In this document: piece by piece, positions 11,822 to 22,608 of the stretch | Position numbering within the stretch: the stretch's first letter is position 1 | How the letters are laid out: each line of letters begins with the position of its first letter | NCBI GenBank assembly: GCA_036346405.1 | Contig: CM070566.1 | Span: 15,185,533-15,249,532 of the forward strand | Reading direction: 5' to 3' | DNA: 64,000 nucleotides | Source: Phyllostachys edulis | Taxonomy: Eukaryota; Streptophyta; Magnoliopsida; Poales; Poaceae | Position numbers and translations under genes: made by a program | The notes under the pieces: model-generated | Database searches by the model: none | Seen by the model: only the letters and a program-made list of their open reading frames with translations | What the model was told of the DNA's origin: nothing

Positions 11822-11968
11822 CCTAGTCGTAGAAGAGCTTACGACTATGACCTAGTCGTGGAATACCTTACGACTAGGTAGTGGTCATAGAAGAACTTAC
11901 GACCATAAGGTAGTCGTGGCAAGACTTACGACTATGGGGGTGGTCGTAGAAGAGCTTACGACCACCTG
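11822..11968. repeat. Array of GTCGTA...TACGAC palindromes in the Tat U3
   Basis: Five units such as GTCGTAGAAGAGCTTACGAC follow each other at about 30-base spacing, roughly 250-400 bases upstream of the TATA box. The unit is the same as in two introns of the antisense gene (1021-1135, 2805-2960). Confidence 0.85.
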
Positions 11969-12188
11969 GTAGGCTTCTCCCTTGCAAATCTAAGAGGTAT
12001 ACCTAGAGATTTACATGATATTTCCCTATAATAATGATTATAGATAAAAGATAAAATGAGGATTATTAGATCCTCGTCACTTCTCTCCTCTTGTCTCCCA
12101 CCGACAGGTGGGCCCTGTCAAAACCTTTTCTTTTCCATATTCTTTTTCTCAAATGATAAATTACCAAAAGATCCCTCTGAGAACAACA

Positions 12189-12411
12189 GTTATGTGTCGA
12201 CCGAATCCCTCTTGCGTTGGTGATGAGGCTCGGTGGAAGGCATGTGGCGTCGAAAGCCTAGAGAGTGATCCTCCTAGTGACTGCCATCGAAGTCGAGCTC
12301 GTCGGAGTGCATCCCTATCATAGGACCCCCAGAATTGATGAGTACGAATGGTAGGCTCCGAGTGTTGTTCGACGGGTGGCGTCGTCATGACAAGAGGAGG
12401 AATAGGGTGGG
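12189..12411. other. Unassigned DNA between the Tat LTR and the copia A gag remnant
   Basis: Short frames exist on both strands but none resembles a known family. It may be further decayed copia A sequence or the original target of the Tat insertion. Confidence 0.4.
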
Positions 12412-12945
12412 TCTTGTGATGTGACTGCTAAAACAATTTATACATCAACCTTGGTTCAACTTAGGGATATGACTGCTAAACTTGATGAACTAAGATTGGC
12501 ACATAACTCTTGTGATGAAAAGTTAAAACCTGCAAATGATGAAATTGAAAAGCTCAAGTTTAGTTCTCCTACATGTTTAGAGTCAAGTATTTCAAATACT
12601 CAATCTAATGCTTGCTCTAAATGTGAATTGCTAGAAGCTAGACTTAATTCTTCTGAGGAATCAATTAAAAAAATGCTTTATCAGGAGACACTTTCTTGCA
12701 CTAACTGTCCTAAGCTTGGCACTGAAATAGAAGTACTGACTAGATAACTTAATGATTTTGCTAAAAAAGAAAGATTAATTCAGTCTAGCGCTTCTAAGAA
12801 TCTTGTGAATGAACCGGTTAAATGCATAACTTGTCCCACTTTAGCTAAAGAAAATGAGTATCTTAAGGGCACTTTCGGGAGATTTTCTTTTGGCAAAATT
12901 TTTTTGAATATAATTCTAGACAAGTCAAAACTGAGTGTCAAAAAC
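12412..12945 (+). pseudogene. Copia A gag remnant, Maximus/SIRE-like coiled-coil and CxxC region
   Basis: The plus-strand protein is rich in heptad-like Leu/Glu/Lys spacing (TLVQLRDMTAKLDELRLAHN) and has three short Cys pairs: CSKCELLEARL, CTNCPKLGTEIE and CITCPTLAKENEYLKGTF. It then reads GRFSFGKIFLNIILDKSK. This coil followed by a 'L...FT.GS..LN.IL' segment is typical of gag in Maximus/SIRE/Opie copia elements. A TAG at about 12745 breaks the frame, and a stop lies just upstream at 12403. At about 12945 the sequence switches abruptly to a minus-strand copia integrase, so the rest was displaced or deleted. The pol end of the same element is taken to be at 16825-16920. Confidence 0.7.
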
Positions 12946-13770
12946 GCAATCAACAGTCTTAGGTCCAAGCTTCCTTTTCTTCGATAATGGCACATGCACT
13001 TTTGCAAGGCATCCCCAGGTCCAGAGAAAAGACAAGTTGGGTTTTCTCCCCTTCCATCCTTCATAAGGTGTTTCCTCTTGATTGCGAGGTGGCACCCTAT
13101 TGAGGACATAATTAGCTGTGAGAACTGCTTCACCCCACCAATAGTCCGACATACCAGAACTTTGTAACATGGCATTAACCAGGTCACATAGAGTTCGGTT
13201 CTTCCTTTTGGCTATTCCATTCGATTGGAGTGAGTACGGTGGAGTAACTTCATGAATTATTCCACTTTCTTCACAAAATTGAGAGAAATCATAAGAGACA
13301 TATTCACCGCCTCGGTCCGACCTTAACCGTTTGATTTTCTTTTCTAGTTGGTTTTTTACTTCAGCTTTAAAGATTTTAAAGTGTTCTAGTGCTTCATCTT
13401 TCGACTTAAGTAGGTAGATATAACAATAATTAGTCGCATCATCTATGAGAGTTAAGAAATATCTTTTGTCACCTTTAGTTAATATTCCATTCATTTCACA
13501 AAGATCAGAATGGATTAGCTCAAGTGGAGAGGTGCTTCGCCCTTCAACCTTATGAAAAGGTTTTCGAGGTTGCTTAGCTTGCACACACACTTCGCACTTG
13601 GAACCCTTCTCATAATTATAGCTGGGAATTAAATCCATTTTGCTTAACCGCACAATAGCTTCAAAGTTAACATGACACAAACGAGAATGCCAAACATCAT
13701 ATAATTTATTGCAATGAGAAACATTAAAAATGTTTACATTATTTGAATCAAGAATAGATAAGCGGAACAT
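12946..13770 (-). pseudogene. Copia B GAG-pre-integrase and integrase core, truncated
   Basis: The frame starts in the GAG-pre-integrase domain (LYDVWHSRLCHVNFEAIVRL, then CEVCVQAKQPRKPF), the His/Cys zinc-binding region. The integrase core has LELIHSDLCEMNG, FLTLIDDATNYCYIYLLKSK, KRLRSDRGGEYVS and GIIHEVTPPYSLQSNGIAKR. The DDE positions appear as D, D and, in the last motif, the family's GVAER-type Glu is replaced by Lys (GIAKRKNRT). It continues to NYVLNRVPPRNQEETPYEGW and is cut off at KTVDCVF near 12946. The missing Glu and the truncation both argue against activity. Confidence 0.9.
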
Positions 13771-13774
13771 GCCT

Positions 13775-14085
13775 CCGCTATCTTAGCCTTTGCCCACAAA
13801 GGTACTAAATTTGGTCAACATGACCTTATGAGACTCAAAAACAAGCTTTATTCCTTGCCTACAAAGCATCGACCCACTAATAAGATTGTGAGTCATTGCA
13901 GACACATACAGTACGTCTCTCAGAATGAATGTTTTGTCTGAAGTAAGCTTCAAGCAAACCTATCCAATCCCACATACTGTAGCAGTGGCTCCGTTGCCCA
14001 TCAGGATGGATCCACCACCTTCACCCTGAAACGAAGAGAAACATGATCGATTAGCACAAATATGTCTAGTAGCACCTGTATTAAT
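13775..14085 (-). pseudogene. Copia B protease remnant
   Basis: Right after gag the minus strand reads SIDW, a TGA stop, then INTGATRHIC. Copia proteases have a DTGA active site here; the Asp codon is AAT (Asn). Downstream GNGATATVCGIG, FILRDVLYVSAMTHNLIS and MLCRQGIKLVFE match the usual order up to the GAG-pre-integrase domain. A second stop follows GIG. The residue change and both stops are read directly. Confidence 0.8.
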
Positions 14086-14979
14086 TCACCAATCTATAGA
14101 TGGACTTGCCATAAAGGCCTTAGGTACATATCCTTTAGAACTGGTATTATCCAGAACGACATTCACTTCGGCCTTTCGGCCCTTATGCTGAGCTGGAGAA
14201 GGACCCTTGCCTTTACGATTGTGACAATAGTTGGCTTTATGACCAGCCACTCCGCACACAAAGCAGACAATGTCCTTCTCCTTCTTCTTCTTCATATTCT
14301 TTCTTTGAAGCTTGATTTTGGGTTGATTCTTGAATTTCTGATTCCCAGAGCCACCAACACTCTTGACCTCCACTAAATGAGCTTCGACTTGAGCCTTACC
14401 TTTGCTGTCACCGGCTCTTGCCCGCTCCTCGACATTGATAGCTGCTGACAACTCATTGAGTGTCAAGCGCTCCTTTATATGTCGTCGGGCGGCCACAAAG
14501 TCACGCCACGAGGGCGGTAACTTAGCCAAAATGACATTAACTTGAAAACTCTCTGGTAGGAGACAGTCGTACTGATTGAGATCACGTACATGGAGTTGAA
14601 GCTCATGGAGCTGCTCCATCACCGACCATCCCTCTACTATCTTGTAATTCAAGTAGGCAGCAGTAATAAAGGACTCGTTCCCATTATCCCCTTTGGAATA
14701 CTTCTCATCCAGTTCGTCCCAGAGTTGTTTGGCATTAGTGAAACTGACATACACGTCGAACAGCTGGTTGGATAAGACTGCTAACAACCTAGCTAGGGCT
14801 GAATTGTTCGCATCCTCCCACCGCGTCATCTCAGCGGTTTCCAAAGGGAACATCGGAGGATTTGAAATGACCCAGAAAAGTCTGAGGTCGGTCCGCCAAA
14901 GTTTGGTTTTAGCTTGCAAACGCTTAAAGTTAGCACCATCAAACACTTCCGGCTTAACGACATCTGACGATGAAGCCAT
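14086..14979 (-). pseudogene. Copia B gag with zinc knuckle
   Basis: The start MASSSDVVKPEVFDGANFKR is at 14979; an upstream in-frame Met at 15030 is possible but less like the family. It has a UBN2-type gag domain (RTDLRLFWVISN, LWDELDEKYSKGD, LPPSWRDFVAARRHI, LTLNELSAAINVEE) and a CX2CX4HX4C zinc knuckle CFVCGVAGHKANYC near residue 255. The open frame is nearly full length (about 298 codons) and without stops, but it feeds into a broken protease. In copia elements gag forms the particle that packages the RNA. Confidence 0.88.
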
Positions 14980-16608
14980 TTCTTCAAAGGTAGGTTTTCT
15001 GGATTGTTGTAGAATATGCGGTTTTAGCAAATAACCCTAATTAACTCCAATATAATTATAAGACAATAAAGCATTAATCCACCAGCATTTAAATGACCAA
15101 ATCAACATATATAAATGTAAATCCTCGAAGCCATTTAAACTGAATGAAATGCTAAACAGATACCACATGTATATGAAAGGAATTAACATAGAGCTAAAAA
15201 AAAATGATGTTATTGAGTGCTCTCAAAAGATGAGTTGCAAAAAAATTAATCTTTGCCATCTCAACCTTTAGTCTATACTCTTTATTAATTGAATATGACA
15301 ACAAAATTCAGATTTTGAGCTCTTAACAATGCTTTACTAAGTTGTCAAATTATTTATCATAAACAGCAATAATAATCAGCTAACAGAGAGATGATATGAT
15401 TACTAGTGCAAGAAGACAGAACAGACAAAGCTTCAGCCAAAAGATTAGATAACAACAAACAAGGCTGCAACCTCTCAAAACAGAAACTTCTAAGTCTATC
15501 AACTTACAGAACGACAAAGCAATAACTGCTCAAACAATCTATTCTATTCAGAAGATGCAAAGTAATCAAATCTCCTGATTATGGTATAGCCGAATCAAAT
15601 AGAAATAAAAGACAGCAATAAGCAATACATATAGAGCTCAAATCTGAATATGCTATCACACCAATTTCAGTATATGACAATTATTATCATAGAGCAGATT
15701 CAACAGATCGCACAATATTCACTTTGCAATATATCTCACAGTGAATGAAACAAAACAAAACATCATTCACATATATAAGAACAAAGTGAATCACGGTTAA
15801 ATCAAAGGGCCACAAGCCGACGATATTCAAAATCACCATGATGAACAAAGCAGGGCATGTATTATAGACGCTGTCCCAGAAAACCTATTGCCCAGGTATT
15901 CGGAGATACAATGCCACTCTTCGCTATTCAGGACACACTGAACAACAAAGCCGAGGTACAGGGAGATATGCCACACAAGAAACCCACAACAATGCACAGG
16001 CCGAGTGCACCCACGAGCATCAAAGGTCACCATCGTACCGGAAGTTACTTTCTTCCCAAGATCAGTCCACAGAAGACCAAAACCGATCCACCCGAGCACA
16101 CAAATCACTGTGTTCCAAGCACAGCACCAACAGAGGTATGAAATGGCACAAGGAACCGGCCGGATGCACACACTAAGAGGACCGAAGCTCACCACCATCG
16201 GCACCGAGTCACACACGGTGGTGTCGGAGGTCCAGAGCCCCCAAAATCAAGAGATCAAATTGGAAGGAAGAACACACCAAAAAAATGGGGGAAACTCACA
16301 ATCTTTTTTGGGTCCTTGAAGCAGCCCGTCAAAGGAGCCTTTTGAGGAGGAGAAGAAGGATCTCACTGAGCCAACGGCCTGCACAAATCTCGCCACTAGC
16401 CAACCTAGCCGTGCCCGATTTTTCATGCCCCGCCGCCAGAGGGATGGAGAGCTTCCTCTCCATCCTGATGCTTTGCTCGATCAAGGTCTTCAAGACTCTT
16501 TCCTTTCCCCCCCTTGACAAGTAGCCCCCCCCCCCAAAGCTTTTCCTTTTCTAATTCTTTTCTTTTCTCAAATTGAGAAATTACTGAAAAACCCTCAAAA
16601 GACCAACA
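14980..16608 (-). mobile_element. Copia B leader and probable 5' LTR
   Basis: This 1.6-kb stretch upstream of copia B gag has no coding similarity. The outer end reads TGTTGGTCTTTTGAGGG on the minus strand at 16608, a plausible LTR start. No clear primer-binding site was seen, so I cannot place the LTR's inner end. 15040-15800 is AT-rich. 15850-16560 is more GC-rich with a C-run at 16525-16537. Confidence 0.45.
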
Positions 16609-18147
16609 GTTCCTAGAACTAATACGAAGGCTAGGTTTTTAGAGGACTTTCATGATGCTTTAAATCTGTTTCACGTACTGGTTTGGGATATAATTCAAAT
16701 AATTCATGTTCTGTATTGCTCGTGTTTCGAGGAGCAGTCAAACATGTTTCTTTTTGGTGTTCTGATCACACACGCGCATGTGGTTCTGGTTCTAGTTTTG
16801 TTATTGTTCCTCCATGTCGTGTGTCTCAGTACTGAATTCCTAGATCTTATTTTCACTAAGCCACTTGTTACTTCTCGTTTTGTCTGTTTGCAAAGTGAGT
16901 TGGGGTATGTCATCAAATAGGATTGTTATGAGGGGGAGCTTTCTTTTGTATGCCTTTGTAAAAGCTTGTTTTTCCTTTTATCTTTTTGAGAACTGTAAAT
17001 ATTATTTAAGCCCATAATTGTGGAACAAGTCATGGTGTGTATATTGAGCTTTCTTGATCATGATTTTATATGTGTAGTTTAGCAAGGCCATAATTAGCTA
17101 TTTAATAATTTTTGCCAGCTTGAAGAAACAACATGGCAAGGCTGAATTAATTCTTTGGCTAGTTTTGTTTTGAGTGATCATTTCTTGAGATGTCTCCTGT
17201 TTAAATACCTAGTTAAATCCTAATTCTTGGTCAAGTCTAAGTTTGAGCCATTTTAGTTTATTTTTGAATCACTTATGACAATTCTCAAAATACATGTGGC
17301 AAATTTTGGTGAAATTGCTAATGATGTATGCATATCAACAATTCTTTCTCACGAGACGGCTTGTCATTGCACTGGGCATGAACTCGGGGGGAGTTTTGTA
17401 AGGTCGAGATCATGAAACCTTAAGCTTTCTGGCTTGGCATGATTGAAAAGTAAGGCTTGACATGCTTCATTTAAATAAATGTGATTCATGTTGGCTTAAA
17501 AGGTCATTATAAATGTGTTGAAATTAATTTGGGCTAAAGCTCAGGAGGCCGTTATAGATGGTTCCTAGTCTAGGACGTGATTTACTGAGATAAGTCATAA
17601 TCAAAGTGTTACAGATAAAGTGCTATATGTGCTTCATTTTAGGACTTGTGGCTCACTTAGTTCTTGATTCTAGCATCTAGATTTAAATCTGTATTTTTTT
17701 ACGCCTATCTCCTTTAGTGATACCTTTAGCTTAACTGATCATCTTTGTGAAAGTTTGCCATGTACATTAATTCGCTTAATCGCATTATAAGCTTCTTTTG
17801 GCCCGCTTTGCTATATATGCATGCTTATGATCGGGCAAGCTTTATAAGAGCATGACTTTGTACACATCAATTCAATTGGTTTAAATAATCTTTTAAGTTT
17901 TCATGTGTGTTTTTCTTTAAGAAAAGTTTTGGATCATTGATACTTGGATGTGAGTTCTCTCTTTTGCTATTTCTTCCTTTTGTGCCTTGATGCTTACATT
18001 ATCAAAGGGAGAGAGATTTGTGGCTTAAAATTGAAAAAAATCGGCTTCAGTTCTTCTCTTGACTTGTTTGAAGCTTTTGCATTTTCTTTTCCTATAACTT
18101 ATTATGAAATTTTGAGGTGTTGTCAATGTATTCATCAAGGGAGAGAT
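16609..18147 (+). pseudogene. Copia A pol C-terminus and long 3' untranslated region
   Basis: At 16825-16920 the plus strand reads STEFLDLIFTKPLVTSRFV and then LQSELGYVIK before a TAG. This is the C-terminus of a copia RNase H, where family members have DIFTKPL...RF..L...LG. About 1.2 kb of non-coding sequence follows, including GAGGGGGAGC near 16931, as is common in Maximus/SIRE-type elements. It ends in the purine tract AAGGGAGAGA at 18138-18147, directly before the 3' LTR. I saw no env-like coding sequence. Confidence 0.7.
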
Positions 18148-18873
18148 TGTTAGACCATGTGGCTAGGTCTAAAATATTTTAGTTGATGAATAATTGACAA
18201 TATTGCTTACTGATGTTATTTGAGGCGTATGGCGTATTTGTGGACTTATGTTGGTCAAGTTAGGAACAGCTTATGCCAGAAAAAGATGTTGCCTTGGTCT
18301 TTGCATGTACAGGATAACTCAGAGGTGATAGTGGTCTACGGCGAGGACCGAGAGATGGCTTGGTGCGAAGTCATGGTCCAGAGGGTCGAGGATGCTAGAG
18401 GAGACGGTTAAGCTCGAGTTGGAGCGCGTGGAGATCAAAGATGGATGATGCGTGTTGGAGCTACGAAGATGTGGTTCGAAGACTACGACACGTGATAATT
18501 TTAGGGTGTCCAAAATTGGATTAGGTTGAATTTTGTAACCTGATGTATAAGCCTATGTATTAGGTCCAGAACTAGTGGGCAGCCGTACGTGGGGTTTAGG
18601 GTTTGAGAACAGAATGTCGACAGGAGGTGCTCACGGCAGAAAATATAAAGGGCTGGCGGCGCGTGTGAGAGTTGGCAGAGGAAATAGAAGAGGGCTTCGT
18701 ACGGCTAAATAGGAGCGGCGACAGGATTTTGTATGTGAGGCCAGCGGATGTATACCTTGATGGTGACAGACAGCTGTAGATGATAAACATGTTTTGCTGC
18801 TGTGCGTGCGTGATTTCCGGAAGAAACACGTTTTGGGTTTCGGAGGAGGCCGGGGCTTTTGCTTGTGAGTGAG
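18148..18873 (+). mobile_element. Copia A 3' LTR, left part (split by the hAT element)
   Basis: TGTTAGACCATGTGGCTAGG begins right after the purine tract at 18147. A TATA-like AAATATAAAGG is at 18641-18651. The LTR is cut at 18873/18874 by the hAT insertion and resumes at 45323 (TGGGTGAGAATAAAGAAACTC). The short frames inside do not look like genes. Confidence 0.65.
18641..18651 (+). promoter_or_regulatory. TATA box of the copia A LTR
   Basis: AAATATAAAGG lies about 490 bases into the LTR, a usual position for the U3/R promoter. The hAT element landed about 220 bases downstream of it. Confidence 0.5.
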
Positions 18874-19100
18874 TAGAGGTGGGAATTGGGTCGTGCTGTG
18901 CTAGCACGATCAGGCTTACCATATTTCGGGTCACGTCGTATCGTGTCGGTTCGGTCCGATTATCCTACCGTGCCGTGTCGTGCCGGCCCACCTCGCATTC
19001 GGTCAGATCAAGGCACGGCCCAACGTCCGTCGTGCCGGGGTCGTGCCGTGTCAGCCCAAGCCCAGCCCTAAGTAACTATTGATGGCGGAGGCAGAGGTGG
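18874..19100. repeat. Left terminal and subterminal region of the hAT element
   Basis: It holds the terminal inverted repeat and GC-rich subterminal words such as CGTGCCGTGTCGTGCCGG. Its partner is at 45204-45322. Confidence 0.75.
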
Positions 19101-20809
19101 TGACACTACAAGATGAACACCCCTTTGCCAACACATATATGCATTGGTAAAAATCCAAATAAGTGTTAGTACGATCTATAGCAACATATTTACTATGCGT
19201 TGCCATTGAGGCCGTTGCGAGAGCCTATTACAACAGATAAATAAGCGTTGGTAATAGATATAAAAAGGCGTTGCGAAGTAGCAACGGATATAATCATGTT
19301 GTAACTACACTTGTATGCGTTGTTATTTACCATGCATGGATGACTTTTACTATTTTAACAATGGATATAATTATATTGTCACAACGCATAGAAGCGTTGG
19401 TACTTGCCATACAGATGAGTTTTGCTATTTTGGCAACGGATATAATTAGGTTACTGCAACGATTATAAGTGTGTAGAAGTCAAAGTAAAAAAAAATTATT
19501 ATCGGTCATAGCATGGTTAAAAAGAACACTCATATATTATAAACAAATTGTTGCATTACACAGAGAACCATCCACATAAGACATGATATAAATATTTTAC
19601 TTTAACATCATTTCCTAACAGAATGAAATCTAAATGTAATGAAGATCATGAACATCATTTCCTAATAGAATATAATCTAAATGTAATGAAGATCATCTGC
19701 CTATGTCACCATTCTCCACCTTGCATTGAACATGTCATCTATAGCATCATCCATTTATCTTATCAACCTACAATGAAAAATTAGAGTCCATTAATGCACC
19801 ATTAAAGTAACAAAACTAAAAGGAGCATCATACAAAAGTTGATGGCCATGCAATATCAGCTCCTACTGCATGACCAATCAATTTGTAGTCTTTGTATGGC
19901 TGTATCAATTCTTCACATTTCGCAATTGCAAGATCGACATGCACCATCCAAAATTCATTTCCTAGCTGAACGCCATCAGTTTACCTTTTGGATCACAACT
20001 TATGATCGTAGCAAGAGCCACATCCTTATTTGCATTTTTCCAGCTCTTCAAGAATTCTTTAGTACCAACCTAGTGTACTTAAGTTATCACAACTTCAAGT
20101 TAAGCTTCTCAACCTATTAATTTAGGCTTTCTAATTTTGATGTATACTTCAACATTACAAAAAGGTACCGCAAACTCATTAGAGCAAACAAAGTAACAAA
20201 CTCCCGAATGAGGGGGAAAACAAACTAGTCAGTTGGGAGATGAAGCAGCATGAAAGAGGAGTAAGTGAAGTACTCACTTGGGTGATGGAGCAACACATAA
20301 CAGAGCATCAAAACTAATATATGGCAGACACACTTGTAAAACAATTGGGAGTACCTTAGCTTTGCTCACTATAACCTTAAACATTCTAGAAGGTACTGTA
20401 TTTCTAGGGCCTGCATTCACATGTATTTTTTATTGGTAATTCTTTGCTGAACATTTCCTAGAAAGAAGTCAAAATTACTAAATATCCGCACCAAAAGTAT
20501 AATCTCCAGTTCTCAAATAGCAATCGTGCACCAAAATCTGCTAAAACAAAATGCCTCAAGATACGAATATCCTAAGCTCCTAACATTCTAGAATGAACTA
20601 ACAGTAGATAGTCGATAGCATCTGCTGAGGTTTGTTTATTTAAGAAAAATCACTGAACACAGTGCCGAATCCAATTGAAGTGTAGAATTTAAACTACTCT
20701 GGTGCTCTCGAATTTATTTGATGATGCCATCGACAAGGAATCTGCATCATAGTTCTTGCCAAAAATTTAACAAACTCCATTTTCGGATTCATCAAGTACC
20801 TGAAAGTAG

Positions 20810-21383
20810 ATAAGCTAGAAGTCAACATTTAACATATGAGCCAAATATGTGAATGGAAGTAGGCCAAAGCGTGCATCCACCATCACATGCAGGATCTGCT
20901 TTAGTCTGGGAAGGGTACCAGCATAGACCACTAGAAGCGAATTCAACAGTGCCATAAGAATCAACTGCCTTGGCAATTTCAAAGTGGCTCCTGAAGTCGA
21001 TATCAAGGATCAGATGCTCTGGACCTGTAGTATCAGTGTTCATTATGGCATCAATGTACTCATGATCACCTGATTGGCAAAAAAAGAGACAGTTTAGCCA
21101 GACAACTTAATTTATAGAGTAAACTTAAGTATTAAGCATAGGTAGACAAGCTCTCATTTGGATTACCTCCAGGTGTCTTGTCAAACCCCTGCCATTTGGA
21201 TATGCAAACTGTTGCATCGTATCCCGAGTATCTCAAGAGTTTCACAAGTAAATGACGAATGCAGCTGCCACTGCATCGACCTCTTCTGAAAGCCTGAAGC
21301 TCTGACTCGTGGATTGAGAACAATAGTGAGTGGACCATGGAGAGCAGTTCATTTTCTTTATCATCTCCACCTTGCTTGTACAT
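20810..21383 (-). pseudogene. Captured DUF506 (PDDEXK-like) gene fragment, two exons
   Basis: Exon 21383-21167 reads GRCSGSCIRHLLVKLLRYSG and ATVCISKWQGFDKTPGG. Exon 21069 to about 20810 reads DHEYIDAI, HLILDIDFRSHFEIAKAVDS and YGTV, then shifts frame to LPRLKQILHVMVDA. These words match the plant DUF506 family, whose function is not established. The junction is clean: donor GTAATC after 21167 and acceptor CAG before 21069 restore PGGDHEYIDAI without a gap. The intron is retained, so the piece was copied from genomic DNA. The N-terminus of the source gene and the end of its domain are absent, and one frameshift lies near 20945. Confidence 0.85.
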
Positions 21384-22107
21384 CTAAAATGGAATGCATA
21401 GAGTGTAAGTTCTGGTATACATTTCATACTAATCTATCTGGTATCCAACAATAAGTTATCCCATCATTAGTTTGGGTAAAACTAATACTAACAAGCAAAA
21501 GTGTAAAGTGCACACAACATGCTAAATAAAAAAAGTGCCTTCTCTAATCTAGACAAGATAAGAACACACATCGCATGATTGATTACAAATTGCTAGCACA
21601 AGGCGTAACTGGGAAGAAAAATTATGCATAGACAGATGTTTCAAGTCCTCGACATACTGACTAAACTTGCTCATCATAGTAGTTGGGCTTAGTTTCACCA
21701 CAATTACGCTAATTGTATCACATGTTCGATTTTCTACAGCAGTTTGATGTTACAATCCAAAGCAAATCAATGCTATGCCGATAGATTACGCTAATTGTAG
21801 AAAACTCGTATATCCCTGATTTCGCGTCTCGATCTAAATTACAAGCGCAAGTCTAAAAGCTTACTTTTGGTTTTGTTTTGCCTTCGTGGTTATCAAGTAG
21901 GGAGGGCCAGGGGATTTGGATTGGGTATGCTTTCAATGACAATGACCTCGATTTCACCCTTCTTGCATGTGGATCCAGTACACTCCATCACGGGGCCTTT
22001 GGTCACCGGCGAGGACTCACCAAAGATGCGCAGACTACGAAGAGAGCCAAATCATAGGTCGAACCTTCAACACCACAAACCAAAATCAGTACTCGAGCAC
22101 ACGACAA

Positions 22108-22608
22108 CAGCATTACAACCGCAAAGTCCTGCCAGTCCGACGGCTTCCCCTGAAAAACCAACACATCAGGTCCTCTCAATCCACAGTTTCCACAACAATG
22201 CCTCACATGCCATGTTCCCAAATGCTCTCAAACATCAGTCTCAAAAAAATGCTCTCAAACATCAGGACTTACTCCTCCATTGGCAAGACCGATGACCATG
22301 ATGGCGGTGGCCTCCATGACCTAGGACAGCGGGTTCCACATGAACCCCAAGAACTTGAGGAACTTGCTCTCCTGCGCACACACACACACAAACACCCATC
22401 CATCCATCATGTAAACCACATTCTGAAGCGTGAGGCACAAATTAATGGAACACGCATGAACCACGGATGCAAGATTCTTTACCTTCTTCTCCTCCAGCTT
22501 GTTGGGGCCAAAGATGGCGAGCCGGTGCTCGGCCTGGGTGGAGGAGAGGCCCTCGCGGTTGCATCGGAGGTTCTCGAAGACCTCCTCCAATGGGGTGGAG
22601 GAAGGCAC
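22108..22608 (-). pseudogene. Captured plasma-membrane H+-ATPase gene fragment, three exons
   Basis: Exon 22608-22483 carries TPLEEVFENLRCNREGLSS and HRLAIFGPNKLEEKK. Exon 22371-22273 carries ESKFLKFLGFMWNPLS, a TAG where the family has Trp, then VMEATAIMVIGLANGG. Exon 22149 to about 22108 carries GKPSDWQDFAVVMLL. This is the cytosolic N-terminal part and first membrane segment of a P-type plasma-membrane proton pump. Donor and acceptor sites (GTAAAG/GCAG, GTAAGT/TTCAG) all join in frame, so introns were copied too. The true N-terminus and everything after the first membrane region are missing. No pump could be made from it. Confidence 0.9.

Larger units (their letters stand above)
1..12188 (-). 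mobile_element. Tat-lineage Ty3/gypsy LTR retrotransposon, 5' LTR to antisense gene, 3' LTR outside window
   Basis: Read on the minus strand the order is 5' LTR (about 12188-11289), primer-binding site (11286-11269), gag, protease, RT, RNase H, a second archaeal-type RNase H, integrase, then a gene on the opposite strand (56-4094). The extra RNase H after the first and the antisense gene between pol and the 3' LTR are both known traits of the plant Tat lineage (Grande/cinful/RIRE2-type). The window starts just upstream of the antisense gene, so the 3' LTR and target-site duplication cannot be seen. The pol region has many stops and frameshifts and is not functional. Lineage assignment is from protein wording and layout, not from a tree. 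Confidence 0.88.
11289..12188 (-). mobile_element. 5' LTR of the Tat element
   Basis: Minus-strand U3 starts TGTTGTTCTCAGAGGG at 12188, and the inner end lies at 11289-11295 (CTAAAACA then CCGGCGG) next to the primer-binding site. The length is about 895-900 bases. A TATA box is at 11566-11574 and an array of GTCGTA palindromes occupies U3. Five bases outside the LTR are GTTAT, but the partner copy is outside the window. The exact inner boundary is uncertain by about six bases. Confidence 0.7.
12946..16608 (-). mobile_element. Copia B: truncated Ty1/copia element inserted in copia A
   Basis: On the minus strand the order is a U3-like start (TGTTGGTCTTTTGAGGG at 16608), a leader, gag (14086-14979), a protease remnant (13775-14085) and integrase (12946-13770). 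It stops within the integrase. RT, RNase H and the 3' LTR are missing, so a deletion followed or accompanied insertion. Gag-protease-integrase order identifies Ty1/copia. No target duplication can be verified because one end is lost. Confidence 0.82.

Noticed and set aside
11295..12435. LTR ending at TAAAACA (12435) as an inverted match to TGTTTTA at 11295
   Set aside because: 12421 onward is continuous with the copia A gag coiled coil. The U3-like end TGTTGTTCTC at 12188 is a better boundary.
15833..16319. Cys/Trp-rich 127-codon frame (minus) and overlapping plus-strand frames as genes
   Set aside because: They lie in the leader/LTR region of copia B, overlap each other on both strands and show no family motifs.
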